Positions 44,427 through 53,042 of a stretch of 64,000 nucleotides of DNA are shown in pieces. The notes beneath the pieces were generated by a model that did not search any database, was not told the DNA's origin, and was given only the letters and a program-made list of their open reading frames with translations. The translations under genes were made by a program, and so were the position numbers. Position 1 is the first letter of the stretch, and each line of letters starts with the position of its first letter. Source of the stretch: Chryseobacterium elymi (lineage in GTDB: Bacteria; Bacteroidota; Bacteroidia; Flavobacteriales; Weeksellaceae); assembly GCF_003385495.1 (NCBI RefSeq), contig NZ_QNUH01000003.1, positions 186,001-250,000 of the forward strand. The letters are read 5' to 3'.

Positions 44427-46010
44427 TTAATATCTCACCATCAACTCTCCTGTACTTTTTCTGTACAAACCTCCTACTGGTAAAGATGCTGCAGCTGTAT
44501 TGTCGTTAAATACCGGTAAACTTTCTATGATAGCTGGCGTAAGGTCTGATGGTCCTTTTACTACGTGCAACTTGGCAGATGGCGCACCTGTATTGATACC
44601 TAAATTACCATCCGGATCAAGTCTCATTTTCTCCGCGGCTGTTGTACTTGCTGTGGTGAAAAATCGAAGGTCATTTCTACGGTTTGTACCGTCTCCTAGA
44701 TAATTGGACATAATTTTTGAGCCATCACCGTTTGTAAAGCCAGTTGGCGAATAATAATCAAAAAGGTAAGATGCGATCACATCTCCATTCTGTAAAGGTT
44801 GCTCACCGCCTTTTGATCCTCTTGAACTTCTAAGATTAATTTGAGCTCCTTTGTTACCTACCGTACCAACATATTCAGTTAACATAATTCCTGAATTTGG
44901 CCCCCCGGTAGTTGTTCGTTCTATCTCCAAAGGTCTTCCCGGCGTTGTTGTACCTATTCCCACATATCCTTTGAAGTAACTTGGGATAGCGGCATCATTG
45001 TAGAATGCCCATTTTTCTGATGTTGCTGATGTATTTGTTAAGGTTTCAGCAGACGGATGTACATAATATCCATAAAACTTATCTACTATGGAGCCAGATA
45101 CAACAGAGGCTGAATAACCAAAGTAATCAGCAATTCCTGCGCCTTTCGAATCAAGATTTAAATGAGATCCATATCCAAGAGGTTGTTTAATAGTCGATGT
45201 TGGTCTTATATTTAACTTAGAATACATAACTGCAATGTTATCTGCTTGTCCAGAAAAAATTTGCATTTCGTTATTTGTTCCATAGAATATACCTGCTGTA
45301 CCAGATGAAGTCCCAAGAATATTTACATTATTTATACCAGATATATGTGTCATATGCCCTGAACCTTGATGGTTTACACCCGTACGAGTTCCAAATAGGT
45401 AGTTTTGATAATTGGAAGTATTGCCAGGGACTATGTTGAGATTTAATTGTGCTGCTCTATATGATTGAGCAACTGTTGGTTCAGAATTATTAAGATATAA
45501 TAGTGAATTTGTTCCTGAATACGCAGTACCTACAGGCACAGTTACCGTAGCTGCAATGGTATCTCTTACTTCAAGTTTTGACAATCCTAAATCAGAAGTC
45601 CCTATTCCAACATTCCCCATTTGATAAATATTCTGTGTGTTAGATGTAGCCTGTGTATTGGTAGCTGCATCGTACCAAGGTTCTGTGTTTGCAGCACTAA
45701 ATTTTTGCCAGATGGTACCATCAAAATAATAGTAACCTTCTGCTGTGATATTTGCTGTTTTGACAGAAGGTGTACCAACAGCTGATGTTGCATATACAAT
45801 AGCTCCTTTTTGATCTGCAAGATACTGTCCATCTTTTCCTTTAATATCGTCACCCGATAGTCTGGGAGCGATAATTCCTTCTGCTGCTGTGCTAGGTGTT
45901 TTTGCAGAAACGTCTAAAGTTGCTTTCGGAGTTTCGTTGTTAATACCCACCTGAGAGTAAGCCAATGAACTTACTACTAAAGCGCCTAAAAGAATAATGT
46001 TTTTTTTCAT
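44427..46010 (-). CDS. Large secreted surface protein, 'VGINNETP' family
   Basis: The protein has 527 residues with a signal peptide ending at LAYS. Its N-terminal module (QVGINNETPKATLDVSA, IIAPRLSGDDIKGKDG, AEGYYYFDGTIWQKF) is shared with the 46277-gene. Later GNVGIGTSDLGLSKLEV, YVGIGTTTPGRPLEI and GNLGINTGAPSAKLHV are the same short beta-motif repeated, as in phage-tail-fibre- and adhesin-like proteins. The end (GGLYRKSTGELMVRY) is also seen in paralogs. A surface or extracellular fibre role is likely; binding target unknown. Confidence 0.7.
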   Translation of the reverse strand: MKKNIILLGALVVSSLAYSQVGINNETPKATLDVSAKTPSTAAEGIIAPRLSGDDIKGKDGQYLADQKGAIVYATSAVGTPSVKTANITAEGYYYFDGTIWQKFSAANTEPWYDAATNTQATSNTQNIYQMGNVGIGTSDLGLSKLEVRDTIAATVTVPVGTAYSGTNSLLYLNNSEPTVAQSYRAAQLNLNIVPGNTSNYQNYLFGTRTGVNHQGSGHMTHISGINNVNILGTSSGTAGIFYGTNNEMQIFSGQADNIAVMYSKLNIRPTSTIKQPLGYGSHLNLDSKGAGIADYFGYSASVVSGSIVDKFYGYYVHPSAETLTNTSATSEKWAFYNDAAIPSYFKGYVGIGTTTPGRPLEIERTTTGGPNSGIMLTEYVGTVGNKGAQINLRSSRGSKGGEQPLQNGDVIASYLFDYYSPTGFTNGDGSKIMSNYLGDGTNRRNDLRFFTTASTTAAEKMRLDPDGNLGINTGAPSAKLHVVKGPSDLTPAIIESLPVFNDNTAAASLPVGGLYRKSTGELMVRY

Positions 46011-46019
46011 TTTAAAATG

Positions 46020-46140
46020 TTTTTATCTATTGTTCTATTTGTTTTTTCTTGTGTTTGCCACGAAACCGAAAATTCGAGGAACACTTTGAGATCCTTCGCT
46101 GCGTTGCTCTTCGCTCTGGATGACAGATGCATAACTTTTG
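46020..46140. repeat. Interspersed-repeat-like element (CCTTCGCTGCG...GGATGACA)
   Basis: Around 46090-46126 the core AGATCCTTCGCTGCGTTGC then CTTCGCTCTGGATGACAG resembles a short element common in Bacteroidota spacers. A 65-codon minus-strand frame across it (CHPERRATQRRISKC) is a by-product of the element and is not called as a gene. Confidence 0.5.
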
Positions 46141-46177
46141 TTGTGGATGACAAGTTCTTGTTATGATGTTTTTTGAA

Positions 46178-46223
46178 TGTCCGTTTTTGGTTTCGTTATT
46201 GTTGAAATGCCCAAAAACGGACA
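46178..46223. repeat. 13-bp perfect inverted repeat upstream of the surface gene
   Basis: TGTCCGTTTTTGG and CCAAAAACGGACA enclose 20 bases. It lies about 170 bases upstream of the 44427-46010 start and could form a hairpin in its leader or end the 46277 transcript, though it lacks a clean T-run. Confidence 0.6.
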
Positions 46224-46276
46224 ATCTTATATCTTAATAATCTATTCTAGTAAAAATTTTATTTGAGCTTCAAATA

Positions 46277-47677
46277 TTATGGGCAAGCAATTGCGGCAGA
46301 CACAACCATGGCACCCAAATTAGAAACGGTTACTCTACGGCATTGACCATTTGGCGAGCGTAAAATAATGCCACTTCCAATATCCTCCACATATACATCG
46401 CCACCTTTTACCTGTACTTTACTGTTGGGTACATTAGTTCCTATTCCTAAATTTCCTCCGTTGGAGTTAATTGCAACTTGAGCTGCGTGACCTGAATTAT
46501 GAGAATTAATCAATAATCTGTCGTTCGCTACATCATAAGCTAAATTTGAACTGAAGTTAGTACCATTCTTAAAATCTATATAAACATTATTATCACTTGC
46601 ACCCATCTCAAGATATCTGGCAGTAGTAGGATTATTTTGGATTCTGACAGCAGAAACGCCACCAGGTCCAACTATATGTAAAGGATTCGCCGGTGCGGCT
46701 GTACCTATACCAATATTACCCGCTGGAGCGGTAACAGAACCAGTTAAGCCCGTACCAAAAATAGCACCGCCAATATTTAGCTGGTTAGAAGTACCGAAAT
46801 TTGCTAAGGTTTGATTAGCTCCAATGGCAATGTTATTAGATCCGGTTATCAGTGTGTTATTATCAGTACCTCTTGCAGCAAAATATCCTAAGGCAACATT
46901 ATTGCTTCCTGAAGAATACCTTAGTGCTTCTTTACCAATGGCGGTATTTCCATTTTGTAGAGCTGCAGATGAGCCGCCTTCTAAAGCACGTTCACCTATA
47001 GCTGTATTATGACTCGCTGTAGTTATCGTACGACCAGCACCATTACCAATACCAACGTTGCTAAGTCCTGTTGTTAATTCACCTAATGTGTAATTACCCA
47101 TTGCCTGGTTTCTTTGTCCTGTTGTTAATTTCCCTAATGCAGCATAACCAATAGCACCATTAAAATTACCCGTTGTTACTGTAGCTCTTGGTAAAGCTAA
47201 TGTACCAAAAGCAGTATTTTGTACTCCGGCTGGAGATACCCATCCTGCTTGGATGTCATTTCTTCTAAAAACAAGGTCTACATCATTTGTTGTACCTAAG
47301 AAATGGATGTCTGCGTTAATATTATTGTTTCCTGTGATTTTCCAGTCGTTGCCATTAACGTTTTGCCATACAGTACCATCAAAATAATAGTAGCCTGCCC
47401 TATCTATATTGATGGTTTTGGTGGCTGCTACTCCTGCATCGGAGCTTGCACTGGTTGCATAGACGATGCTTCCTGTTTGTGCTGCGATATACTGTGCATC
47501 TTTTCCTTTGATCTGATCTCCTGTCAATCTTGGGGCAATGATACCTTCCGCTGTTGTGGCATCTGTTGTTTTTGCGGTAACATCCAAAGTCGCTTTCGGG
47601 GTTTCCGTATTGATACCCACCTGGGCTGCTGCCATAGTTGCTCCAATCACAGCAACACTTGTAAAAATTTTCTTCAT
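46277..47677 (-). CDS. Large secreted surface protein with YadA-head-like repeats
   Basis: The protein has 466 residues with a signal peptide ending at MAAA. The N-terminal module (QVGINTETPKATLDVTA, IIAPRLTGDQIKGKDAQ, AGYYYFDGTVWQNV) matches the downstream paralog. Residues about 165-300 consist of units such as FNGAIGYAALGKLTTG, RNQAMGNYTLGELTTG, NTAIGERALEGG, NTAIGKEALRYSSG and NVALGYFAARGTDN, a roughly 14-25-residue pattern with 'N.AIG..AL' like the left-handed beta-roll of trimeric autotransporter heads. The C-terminal part repeats GNLGIGTNVPNSKVQV. Adhesin-like surface fibre is likely. Confidence 0.72.
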   Translation of the reverse strand: MKKIFTSVAVIGATMAAAQVGINTETPKATLDVTAKTTDATTAEGIIAPRLTGDQIKGKDAQYIAAQTGSIVYATSASSDAGVAATKTINIDRAGYYYFDGTVWQNVNGNDWKITGNNNINADIHFLGTTNDVDLVFRRNDIQAGWVSPAGVQNTAFGTLALPRATVTTGNFNGAIGYAALGKLTTGQRNQAMGNYTLGELTTGLSNVGIGNGAGRTITTASHNTAIGERALEGGSSAALQNGNTAIGKEALRYSSGSNNVALGYFAARGTDNNTLITGSNNIAIGANQTLANFGTSNQLNIGGAIFGTGLTGSVTAPAGNIGIGTAAPANPLHIVGPGGVSAVRIQNNPTTARYLEMGASDNNVYIDFKNGTNFSSNLAYDVANDRLLINSHNSGHAAQVAINSNGGNLGIGTNVPNSKVQVKGGDVYVEDIGSGIILRSPNGQCRRVTVSNLGAMVVSAAIACP

Positions 47678-47738
47678 TTCTTTCTGTTTTTTTTATTATT
47701 GTTTTTATTATTATCTGCTGCTAACGCCATTTTTCTCG

Positions 47739-47975
47739 TTCCGAAGTCCGTCATCCTGGTCATACAACGTCATTCTATAGGTTCGGAACGCCAAACTTGA
47801 GGTCTGCAACGCCATTGCCGGGGTTATACAACCTCATTGTTGGGGTTCAGGACGTGGAACCTGGGGTCTGCAACGCCATTTTTCAGGTTGTACAACCCCG
47901 TTGGTGGAGTTCGGAATGTAAAAAATGGGGTCTTCAAACATCAATGCCGTATTTCAGAACCCCATTCCCGAAACA
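47739..47975. repeat. Ordered degenerate tandem array, 64-bp higher-order unit of three ~21-bp parts
   Basis: Three sub-units A (TTCGGAACG...), B (TCTGCAACGCCATT...) and C (TTATACAACCTCATT...) recur in fixed order. A starts at 47782, 47846 and 47910; B at 47803, 47867 and 47931; C at 47760, 47824, 47888 and 47952: every step is exactly 64 bases. Each sub-unit is 21, 21 and 22 bases. It lies upstream of the 46277 surface gene. No frame across it reads as a known protein. Confidence 0.85.
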
Positions 47976-48045
47976 CAAAATCCGATATTCATTATTTCAG
48001 AAAACAAAGAGAAACAACTTACTGAATACAGACAACTTATTAGCG

Positions 48046-48076
48046 TACATAATTCGGAATTATGTGGATGCATTTT
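48046..48076. repeat. Palindromic element copy 1 (ACATAATTCGGAATTATGT)
   Basis: The 19-base palindrome ACATAATTCGGAATTATGT (48047-48065) is followed by GGATGCATTTTT. A second copy with the same flank is at 48424-48454, so the two enclose the small gene 48085-48306. Confidence 0.75.
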
Positions 48077-48084
48077 TCCTGCTT

Positions 48085-48306
48085 CTAAAGCTCGTTTTTA
48101 ACCTTTCCATAATATTTTCTGACGACGATCTCTTTCACGGTTTTATCTTCAAAAAAAAGATATAATACCGTTTTCCTGCCCAGCCAAGTGGTGTGGAGGA
48201 TGTACGTCCAAACCTCTGCAGGGTAGTAATTAAAATCCTGACCCATTACTGCCAAAATTTCTTCCTTACTCTTTCCTGCCAAATACTGTAATGTACTCTT
48301 CGTCAT
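48085..48306 (-). CDS. Small hypothetical protein
   Basis: Starting at ATG 48306 (MTKSTLQYLAGKSKEEIL) the protein has 73 residues. The order helix-two strands (AEVWTYILHTTWLGRKTVLYL, read in parts; FEDKTVKEIVVR) is like a BamE/SmpA-type small domain, where KSKEEILAVMGQ resembles the 'G.t..eV...lG' start. It lacks a signal peptide. It is enclosed by two copies of a palindromic element. The family call is tentative. Confidence 0.55.
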   Translation of the reverse strand: MTKSTLQYLAGKSKEEILAVMGQDFNYYPAEVWTYILHTTWLGRKTVLYLFFEDKTVKEIVVRKYYGKVKNEL

Positions 48307-48417
48307 ACGTTTGAACTTGCAATGAAGCACCTTAGATTGATGAGCTTTGTAAATTTCCTCGAAAATTGGTACAAATGGACCACTACTGCAATTACTATGG
48401 GTACAGAATCCCGTAAT

Positions 48418-48454
48418 ACACCTACATAATTCGGAATTATGTAGATGTGTTTTT
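48418..48454. repeat. Palindromic element copy 2 (ACATAATTCGGAATTATGT)
   Basis: Same 19-base palindrome as copy 1 at 48424-48442, here with a longer stem (ACACCTACATAATTC against GAATTATGTAGATGTGT, one mismatch) followed by five T residues. On the plus strand it looks like a terminator, although no plus-strand gene ends here. Confidence 0.7.
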
Positions 48455-48543
48455 GAGATAAGGCAGCAGGTATTTTCTTTAAAATCAATGCTTTAAAATT
48501 TGAAAAAGTATTATTAATTGATTATAAACACCGATTATTGTGA

Positions 48544-48573
48544 TTTGAAAATTTGATTAATGTTATATATTTG
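48544..48573 (+). promoter_or_regulatory. Promoter of the TPR/AraC regulator gene
   Basis: TTG (48545-48547), 18 bases, then TATATTTG (48566-48573). The box ends seven bases before the ATG, so the transcript should be nearly leaderless. Confidence 0.7.
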
Positions 48574-48580
48574 TGGTACT

Positions 48581-50170
48581 ATGAAAACACAAATACTTCT
48601 TTCTTTTGCATTTCTGCTTATCTGTTCTCTGTCTTTTGCACAGATCGCTGAGATTCCCAAATCTTATCAGATAAAAATAGGACAATATCAGGAGGAGCTG
48701 AAAACCCATCCGGAAGCTGCACAGAAAAAATTATTGACTCTGATAAACGAAGCCGAAAAGAAAGGGCTTCATCTCGTGAGCATCCGTGCTTATGAAGTAT
48801 TTGCTTACCGCTATGCCACTATAGGCGATGGTCAAAATGCACTGAAATATGCAAAGGCAGCGGTGGAACTAGCAGAGCAGCACGATTATCCGGCAGAAGC
48901 TGCGGTGATGTATGGCGTAATCGGGCAGCAATATGGCAGAATGGGGATGGATGATGATGCCAAAGAATATATACAAAAAGGCATCGACCTCATTAAAAAA
49001 CCTAAGAATGATGCCGAGAAGCATCATCTGGGAAATCTCTACAGCTACCGCCTGTACACCAAAGAAACAAGCAAAGACAGCAGCCAGATCTACCTGAAAT
49101 ATGCGAAATTGGCTCTTGCCTCTTATCTGACGATAGATAATGAAGAACTGCGTGAAAAGTCCAGTGTCCTGGGATACGGAAATGTGGGAATGTGCTACTC
49201 TGAACTGAAACAGTACGACTCTGCCATTGCAGCGTTGGATAAGGTGCTGGCAATTAATAAAGGAAAGAATGCCTATATGTCCGGCAACGCTTATCTGCAA
49301 AAGGGAATGCTTTTTCTGGATAAAAAACAACCTGATTCTGCAGAAGCTAACCTCAAAAAATCTGAGAAGAATTTCTCCGGAAAAGAATTCATCAACGAAG
49401 AAAAGGAACTGTACTCTCACTTTATAAAGCTGTATGAGCTAAAAGGAGACCCCAATAAACTGAAAGAATATAAATCTGCTTATCTGGAACTGGAAAACCG
49501 CCAACAGAAATCAAGACTTGGAACTGCCACCGAATTGTTGAAAAATGAAAATAAGGAGAAAAAAACAGTGATCTCCAATTTCTACAAAGTTGCTGTGGGA
49601 CTTGGTATTGTCATCATCTCATTGCTCATCATATTGGGTATCCAGAGAATAAAGTACAGAAGAGAAAAAGCGGCTTTTGATGCATTTCGGAATAACAGAA
49701 TTTCAGACGAGAAATATTCTGCCGGAAACCATTTAACAGAAAATAATCCTGAAATCAAAGCAACCCCCGAAAAAGTACAAAAAAATGATGCCCTGAATGA
49801 AGAAACCGAAATCAGACTGTTACAAGGTCTGGAAAAGTTTGAAAAAGAACACGGCTACAACGAAAAAGGAATTGCACTTGGGAAAATTGCGTCTCAACTC
49901 AATACCAACACCAAATATCTTTCTATGGTTATCAAAAATCACAAAGCCGATAATTTCAGCAATTATATCAATACACTCCGTATCAATTACATTGTAGATA
50001 AAATAGAGAACGCCCCGGAATACAGGAAATATAAGCTGAGCTATCTGGCAGAAGAAACGGGCTTCTCATCAGCCAATGCTTTTTCCAAGGTGTTTAAAGA
50101 TGTCACGGGCGTTTCGCCATCATCATATATCAGTTTGCTGGGAAAAGAAAAAACAAATGACTTTACCTAG
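48581..50170 (+). CDS. Membrane-anchored TPR regulator with AraC-type DNA-binding domain
   Basis: From ATG 48581 (MKTQILLSFAFLLICSLSFAQ) the protein has 529 residues. A signal peptide is followed by TPR-like helical repeats (about 30-320: ALKYAKAAVELAEQHDYPAE, AAVMYGVIGQQYGRMG). A membrane helix at about 335-355 (VAVGLGIVIISLLIILGI) and a cytoplasmic linker come next, then an AraC HTH (KLSYLAEETGFSSANAFSKV, then TGVSPSSYIS) at about 415-525. This one-component layout with periplasmic sensor TPRs is common in Flavobacteriia. The targets are unknown; the surface genes upstream are candidates by position. Confidence 0.85.
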   Translation: MKTQILLSFAFLLICSLSFAQIAEIPKSYQIKIGQYQEELKTHPEAAQKKLLTLINEAEKKGLHLVSIRAYEVFAYRYATIGDGQNALKYAKAAVELAEQHDYPAEAAVMYGVIGQQYGRMGMDDDAKEYIQKGIDLIKKPKNDAEKHHLGNLYSYRLYTKETSKDSSQIYLKYAKLALASYLTIDNEELREKSSVLGYGNVGMCYSELKQYDSAIAALDKVLAINKGKNAYMSGNAYLQKGMLFLDKKQPDSAEANLKKSEKNFSGKEFINEEKELYSHFIKLYELKGDPNKLKEYKSAYLELENRQQKSRLGTATELLKNENKEKKTVISNFYKVAVGLGIVIISLLIILGIQRIKYRREKAAFDAFRNNRISDEKYSAGNHLTENNPEIKATPEKVQKNDALNEETEIRLLQGLEKFEKEHGYNEKGIALGKIASQLNTNTKYLSMVIKNHKADNFSNYINTLRINYIVDKIENAPEYRKYKLSYLAEETGFSSANAFSKVFKDVTGVSPSSYISLLGKEKTNDFT

Positions 50171-50420
50171 CCACAGTCTGATTACATTCAAAATAAAAAT
50201 GAAGTATAATTCTACCAGACTCCTGTTTATAGGATTATCATAGTGTCATTTTTACTTTTTGAGACAGCCTGATGAACTCAGAAAGCAGATCATTGCCTAT
50301 GAATAATTATTCCCGGAATTGAAATTATCTAACGGATTTTTTACTTTTGACATTATCCGCATCACTAACTGAAATGGAAGAGGGCCCAAAAGTAAATCCT
50401 CCCGATTAAAACCAATCTCT

Positions 50421-51151
50421 ATGACCGGAAAAATCAAAAAAATAGCAGATCCCTTTTTCAGTGTTTTAGGATTTATTGTTATGGGAGGAGGAATACTGTT
50501 CCTTGTCTTCATAGAAAATCCGGTCAGATATTTTTTTTCATGTTTTATTCCTGGTGGTTGTTATCAAGTTGAAGAGCTTTCCAAACCTTAGAATTGATTT
50601 TAAAAAAGTAGCCGGGAATTTTCTTATCACGAATGGTGTGGCTTATTTATCTTTAATTACCCTCTTATCACTTTCCCCGTTTTTGAAAATTCAGGAATTT
50701 AAGCTTTCCCACCTGGCCTGGAAACCTGTCAGTGCACAAATAATAAAACCCACAGCTCTATGGAATATCGGGTATAAGCAGAAAAGAAATTCCTACGTAG
50801 ATGTCTGCTATGAATATCCGTCTGACGGAAAACTATATAAAAATTCAGCATCCGAAGCCCTATACCAATACTATCCCTTCTGGAACGGAAAGAAGAGCCA
50901 CGAACTGGTCGATGAGTTTTCAAAATCAGTTTCAGAGAAAATAAAGAAAAAGGTATTATATCATTTTCAGCGATCCTGATCAACCTGAAAAAAGTAAATT
51001 ATTTTTGTCCACAGACTTATTTTATTTTCAGGAATCGTTATTTTATGATATGGTAACTGGTATGGCGGCATTACTGCTGATCATTCTGGGACTTACCGCA
51101 GCTATTTTTTTAGTGCCGGTAAACAGGGCAACTGGTGAAAAAAGAAAATAG
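50421..51151 (+). pseudogene. DUF3592-like membrane protein gene with two frameshifts
   Basis: Three frames join into one DUF3592-like protein: MTGKIKKIADPFFSVLGFIV with a first helix; then VAYLSLITLLSLSPFLK and SYVDVCYEYPSDGKLYKNSA in the next frame; then FSDPDQPEKSKLFLST and a final helix MAALLLIILGLTAAIF. The first break fits one extra T in the T8 run at 50531-50538; the second is near 50958 (one base gained or two lost). The conserved '..NPDNPe.s.l' motif of DUF3592 appears as SDPDQPEKSKLF. Real decay or sequence error are both possible. Confidence 0.65.
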
Positions 51152-51219
51152 ATGAAAAAGAAAAATCATCATGAATAAATTATGAAAAATCAGTATTTTT
51201 CAATACTTTTGAATGTAAC

Positions 51220-51523
51220 ATGACAATAGTTGAACAGCTTTATGAAATATTAGACCAACGCAGACGCCCGGAAGATGTCGCGGAAATCATTATTGAACTG
51301 TTGAAAAAAGGTTCTCTGAAAAGAAGTATGTTCGGGTATACTCCATGCTCGAAACTTTCGGAACTGCTGCCGGTGCTGAAAACAGATTACAAAGGCCATT
51401 GAAGCCAGCATCAAAAAACATCCTTACCGGGCAAAGTCTACAAGAAAAAAGGAAATAATTCCATCCCCTGTTCCATTGGAAAATGAACCGGAAAATTACG
51501 AAGAGGCCGTAGCCACAGAATGA
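51220..51523 (+). pseudogene. Small hypothetical gene with one frameshift
   Basis: The first frame (MTIVEQLYEILDQRRRPEDV, then FGYTPCSKLSELLPVLK) ends in a stop at 51400. If one A is removed from the A4 run near 51380 the reading goes on as QITKAIEASIKKHPYR, then STRKKEIIPSPVPLENEPEN, to a stop at 51523, giving about 100 residues. The family is not recognised. The continuation is coding-like (charged helix, then Pro/Glu tail), so the shift is likely real or an error. Confidence 0.5.
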
Positions 51524-51566
51524 AATCAGGAAAACCAATGAAAAAATATCATCAAAACTTAAAATC

Positions 51567-51767
51567 ATGTTATTAGCCATCTTACTTCCTTTTCTGTCTT
51601 TCATGGTCCGGGGGAAAATTCTTACCGGAATCATCTGTTTAATTTTGCAAATCACTGTCATTGGCTGGCTTCCTGCTGCCATCTGGGCTGCTTTATCCTT
51701 AAACAATGCAAGAGCAGACCAACGTAATGAAAAACTGATTCGCACGATCAAACGAAGTCAAAGATAG
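51567..51767 (+). CDS. YqaE/Pmp3 family membrane protein
   Basis: The protein has 66 residues: two membrane helices (MLLAILLPFLSFMVRGK, then TGIICLILQITVIGWLPAAI) joined by a short loop, the plan of the Pmp3/UPF0057 family, which occurs in stress-induced small membrane proteins. The family Pro-x-x-W-A/Y motif reads LPAAIWAALSL. It closes the small-gene group that starts at 50421. Confidence 0.75.
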   Translation: MLLAILLPFLSFMVRGKILTGIICLILQITVIGWLPAAIWAALSLNNARADQRNEKLIRTIKRSQR

Positions 51768-51859
51768 TGTTGTAACACTCTACATAAAATAAAACGTCGG
51801 TATTTACCGTTTTTTTACTGAACAACTATAAAGCATAACATAGTAATGATATTATTATA

Positions 51860-51867
51860 TATCTTTG
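51860..51867 (+). promoter_or_regulatory. -7 box TATCTTTG of the serine hydrolase gene
   Basis: Exact TAnnTTTG match 18 bases before the ATG at 51886. No clear -33 element. Confidence 0.5.
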
Positions 51868-51885
51868 TATAACAAAATAATAATC

Positions 51886-52959
51886 ATGATCCCTAGAAAA
51901 CTTTTCACAGCCCTTTTATTATTGTTGCTTTTTTGCAGTACCAATGCACAAACCATTGAAAAAGAAACAGACAGCTTAATCGCTGCTGAATTTAATGATC
52001 CCAATGGGCCCGGAGGTGTATTTATAGTTTCCCATAAAGGAAAAACCATTTACCGTAAAGCTTTTGGAAAGGCTAATCTGGAACTGAATGTCAATATGAC
52101 TCCTGAAAATGTTTTCCAGATCGGTTCCATGACTAAACAATTTACATCGGTCGCTATTCTGATGCTGGAGCAGCAGGGAAAACTAAATGTGAGTGACCCT
52201 GTTTCAAAATATATTAAGGACTACCCTTCCGGTGACAAAATTACGATCCACCACCTGTTGACGCATACTTCGGGAATCAAGGATTTTACAAAAATGAAAG
52301 CTTTATCCACTATCGCACAAAAAGAAATGAAGCCTGAAATGATGGTAGGTTTTTTCAAAAATGAAGCTGCTGATTTTGCTCCCGGAGAAAAATTTGAATA
52401 CAATAATTCGGGATATGTGGTGTTAGGATATATTATTGAGCTTGTCTCAGGACAGACTTATGAAGATTTCATTAAAAAAAATATCTTTGAAAAGGCAGGT
52501 ATGACACATTCTTACTACGCCAACGACCGCCAGCTTATTCCCAACAGGGCGTACGGTTACCACCAGAAAGAACACGGATTTGTCAACAAGACCATGATCA
52601 GCTTCAGTGTCCCTTTTTCATCCGGATCTTTAATGTCAACGGTAGATGATATGCTGAAATGGCAACTGGCTTTGACCCAAAATACACTTCTTAACCAAAC
52701 AGAAACTAAAAAGGCGTTCCAAAAATACACATTGAACAACGGAGAAGAATTCACTTACGGCTATGGATGGCACCTGAAGGAGATTAATGGAATTCCGGAC
52801 AGGGAACACGGCGGAAGTATTTTCGGTTTCAAAAGTATGGGAGTGTATATTCCCGGTAAAGATATTTACGTTATAGGATTCAGTAACTGCGACTGCCATT
52901 CTCCTACAGAGATCACCAGAAATATTGCTAATACAGTTTTAAAGACTGTTAAAGAATAA
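51886..52959 (+). CDS. Class C beta-lactamase-fold serine hydrolase
   Basis: Starting at 51886 (MIPRKLFTALLLLLLFCSTNA) the protein has 357 residues with a clear signal peptide. Motif SxxK is in IGSMTKQFTSV, the YxN motif in FEYNNSGYVVLG, and HGGSIFGF stands in the KTG position. Overall it follows the AmpC/D-Ala-D-Ala-peptidase/esterase EstB fold. Whether it is a beta-lactamase, a peptidase or an esterase cannot be told; HGG rather than KTG favours a peptidase or esterase. Periplasmic. Confidence 0.88.
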   Translation: MIPRKLFTALLLLLLFCSTNAQTIEKETDSLIAAEFNDPNGPGGVFIVSHKGKTIYRKAFGKANLELNVNMTPENVFQIGSMTKQFTSVAILMLEQQGKLNVSDPVSKYIKDYPSGDKITIHHLLTHTSGIKDFTKMKALSTIAQKEMKPEMMVGFFKNEAADFAPGEKFEYNNSGYVVLGYIIELVSGQTYEDFIKKNIFEKAGMTHSYYANDRQLIPNRAYGYHQKEHGFVNKTMISFSVPFSSGSLMSTVDDMLKWQLALTQNTLLNQTETKKAFQKYTLNNGEEFTYGYGWHLKEINGIPDREHGGSIFGFKSMGVYIPGKDIYVIGFSNCDCHSPTEITRNIANTVLKTVKE

Positions 52960-53042
52960 TTTGTCTTTAAAAATCATTATTCATTTCTTAAGAATTATTT
53001 GAATTCAAAAATTCTGAACATATAGATCATATACTTTTCAGA

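Noticed and set aside
46027..46224. Minus-strand frame with CHPERRATQRRISKC
   Set aside because: Produced by an interspersed repeat element; no start context or family.
47739..47975. CRISPR array
   Set aside because: Sub-units are degenerate and contiguous, with no constant repeat and unique spacers; no cas genes nearby.
47797..48165. Plus-strand frames of 122 and 62 codons over the 64-bp array
   Set aside because: They are open only because the array has a period near a multiple of three in parts; no start context or protein family.
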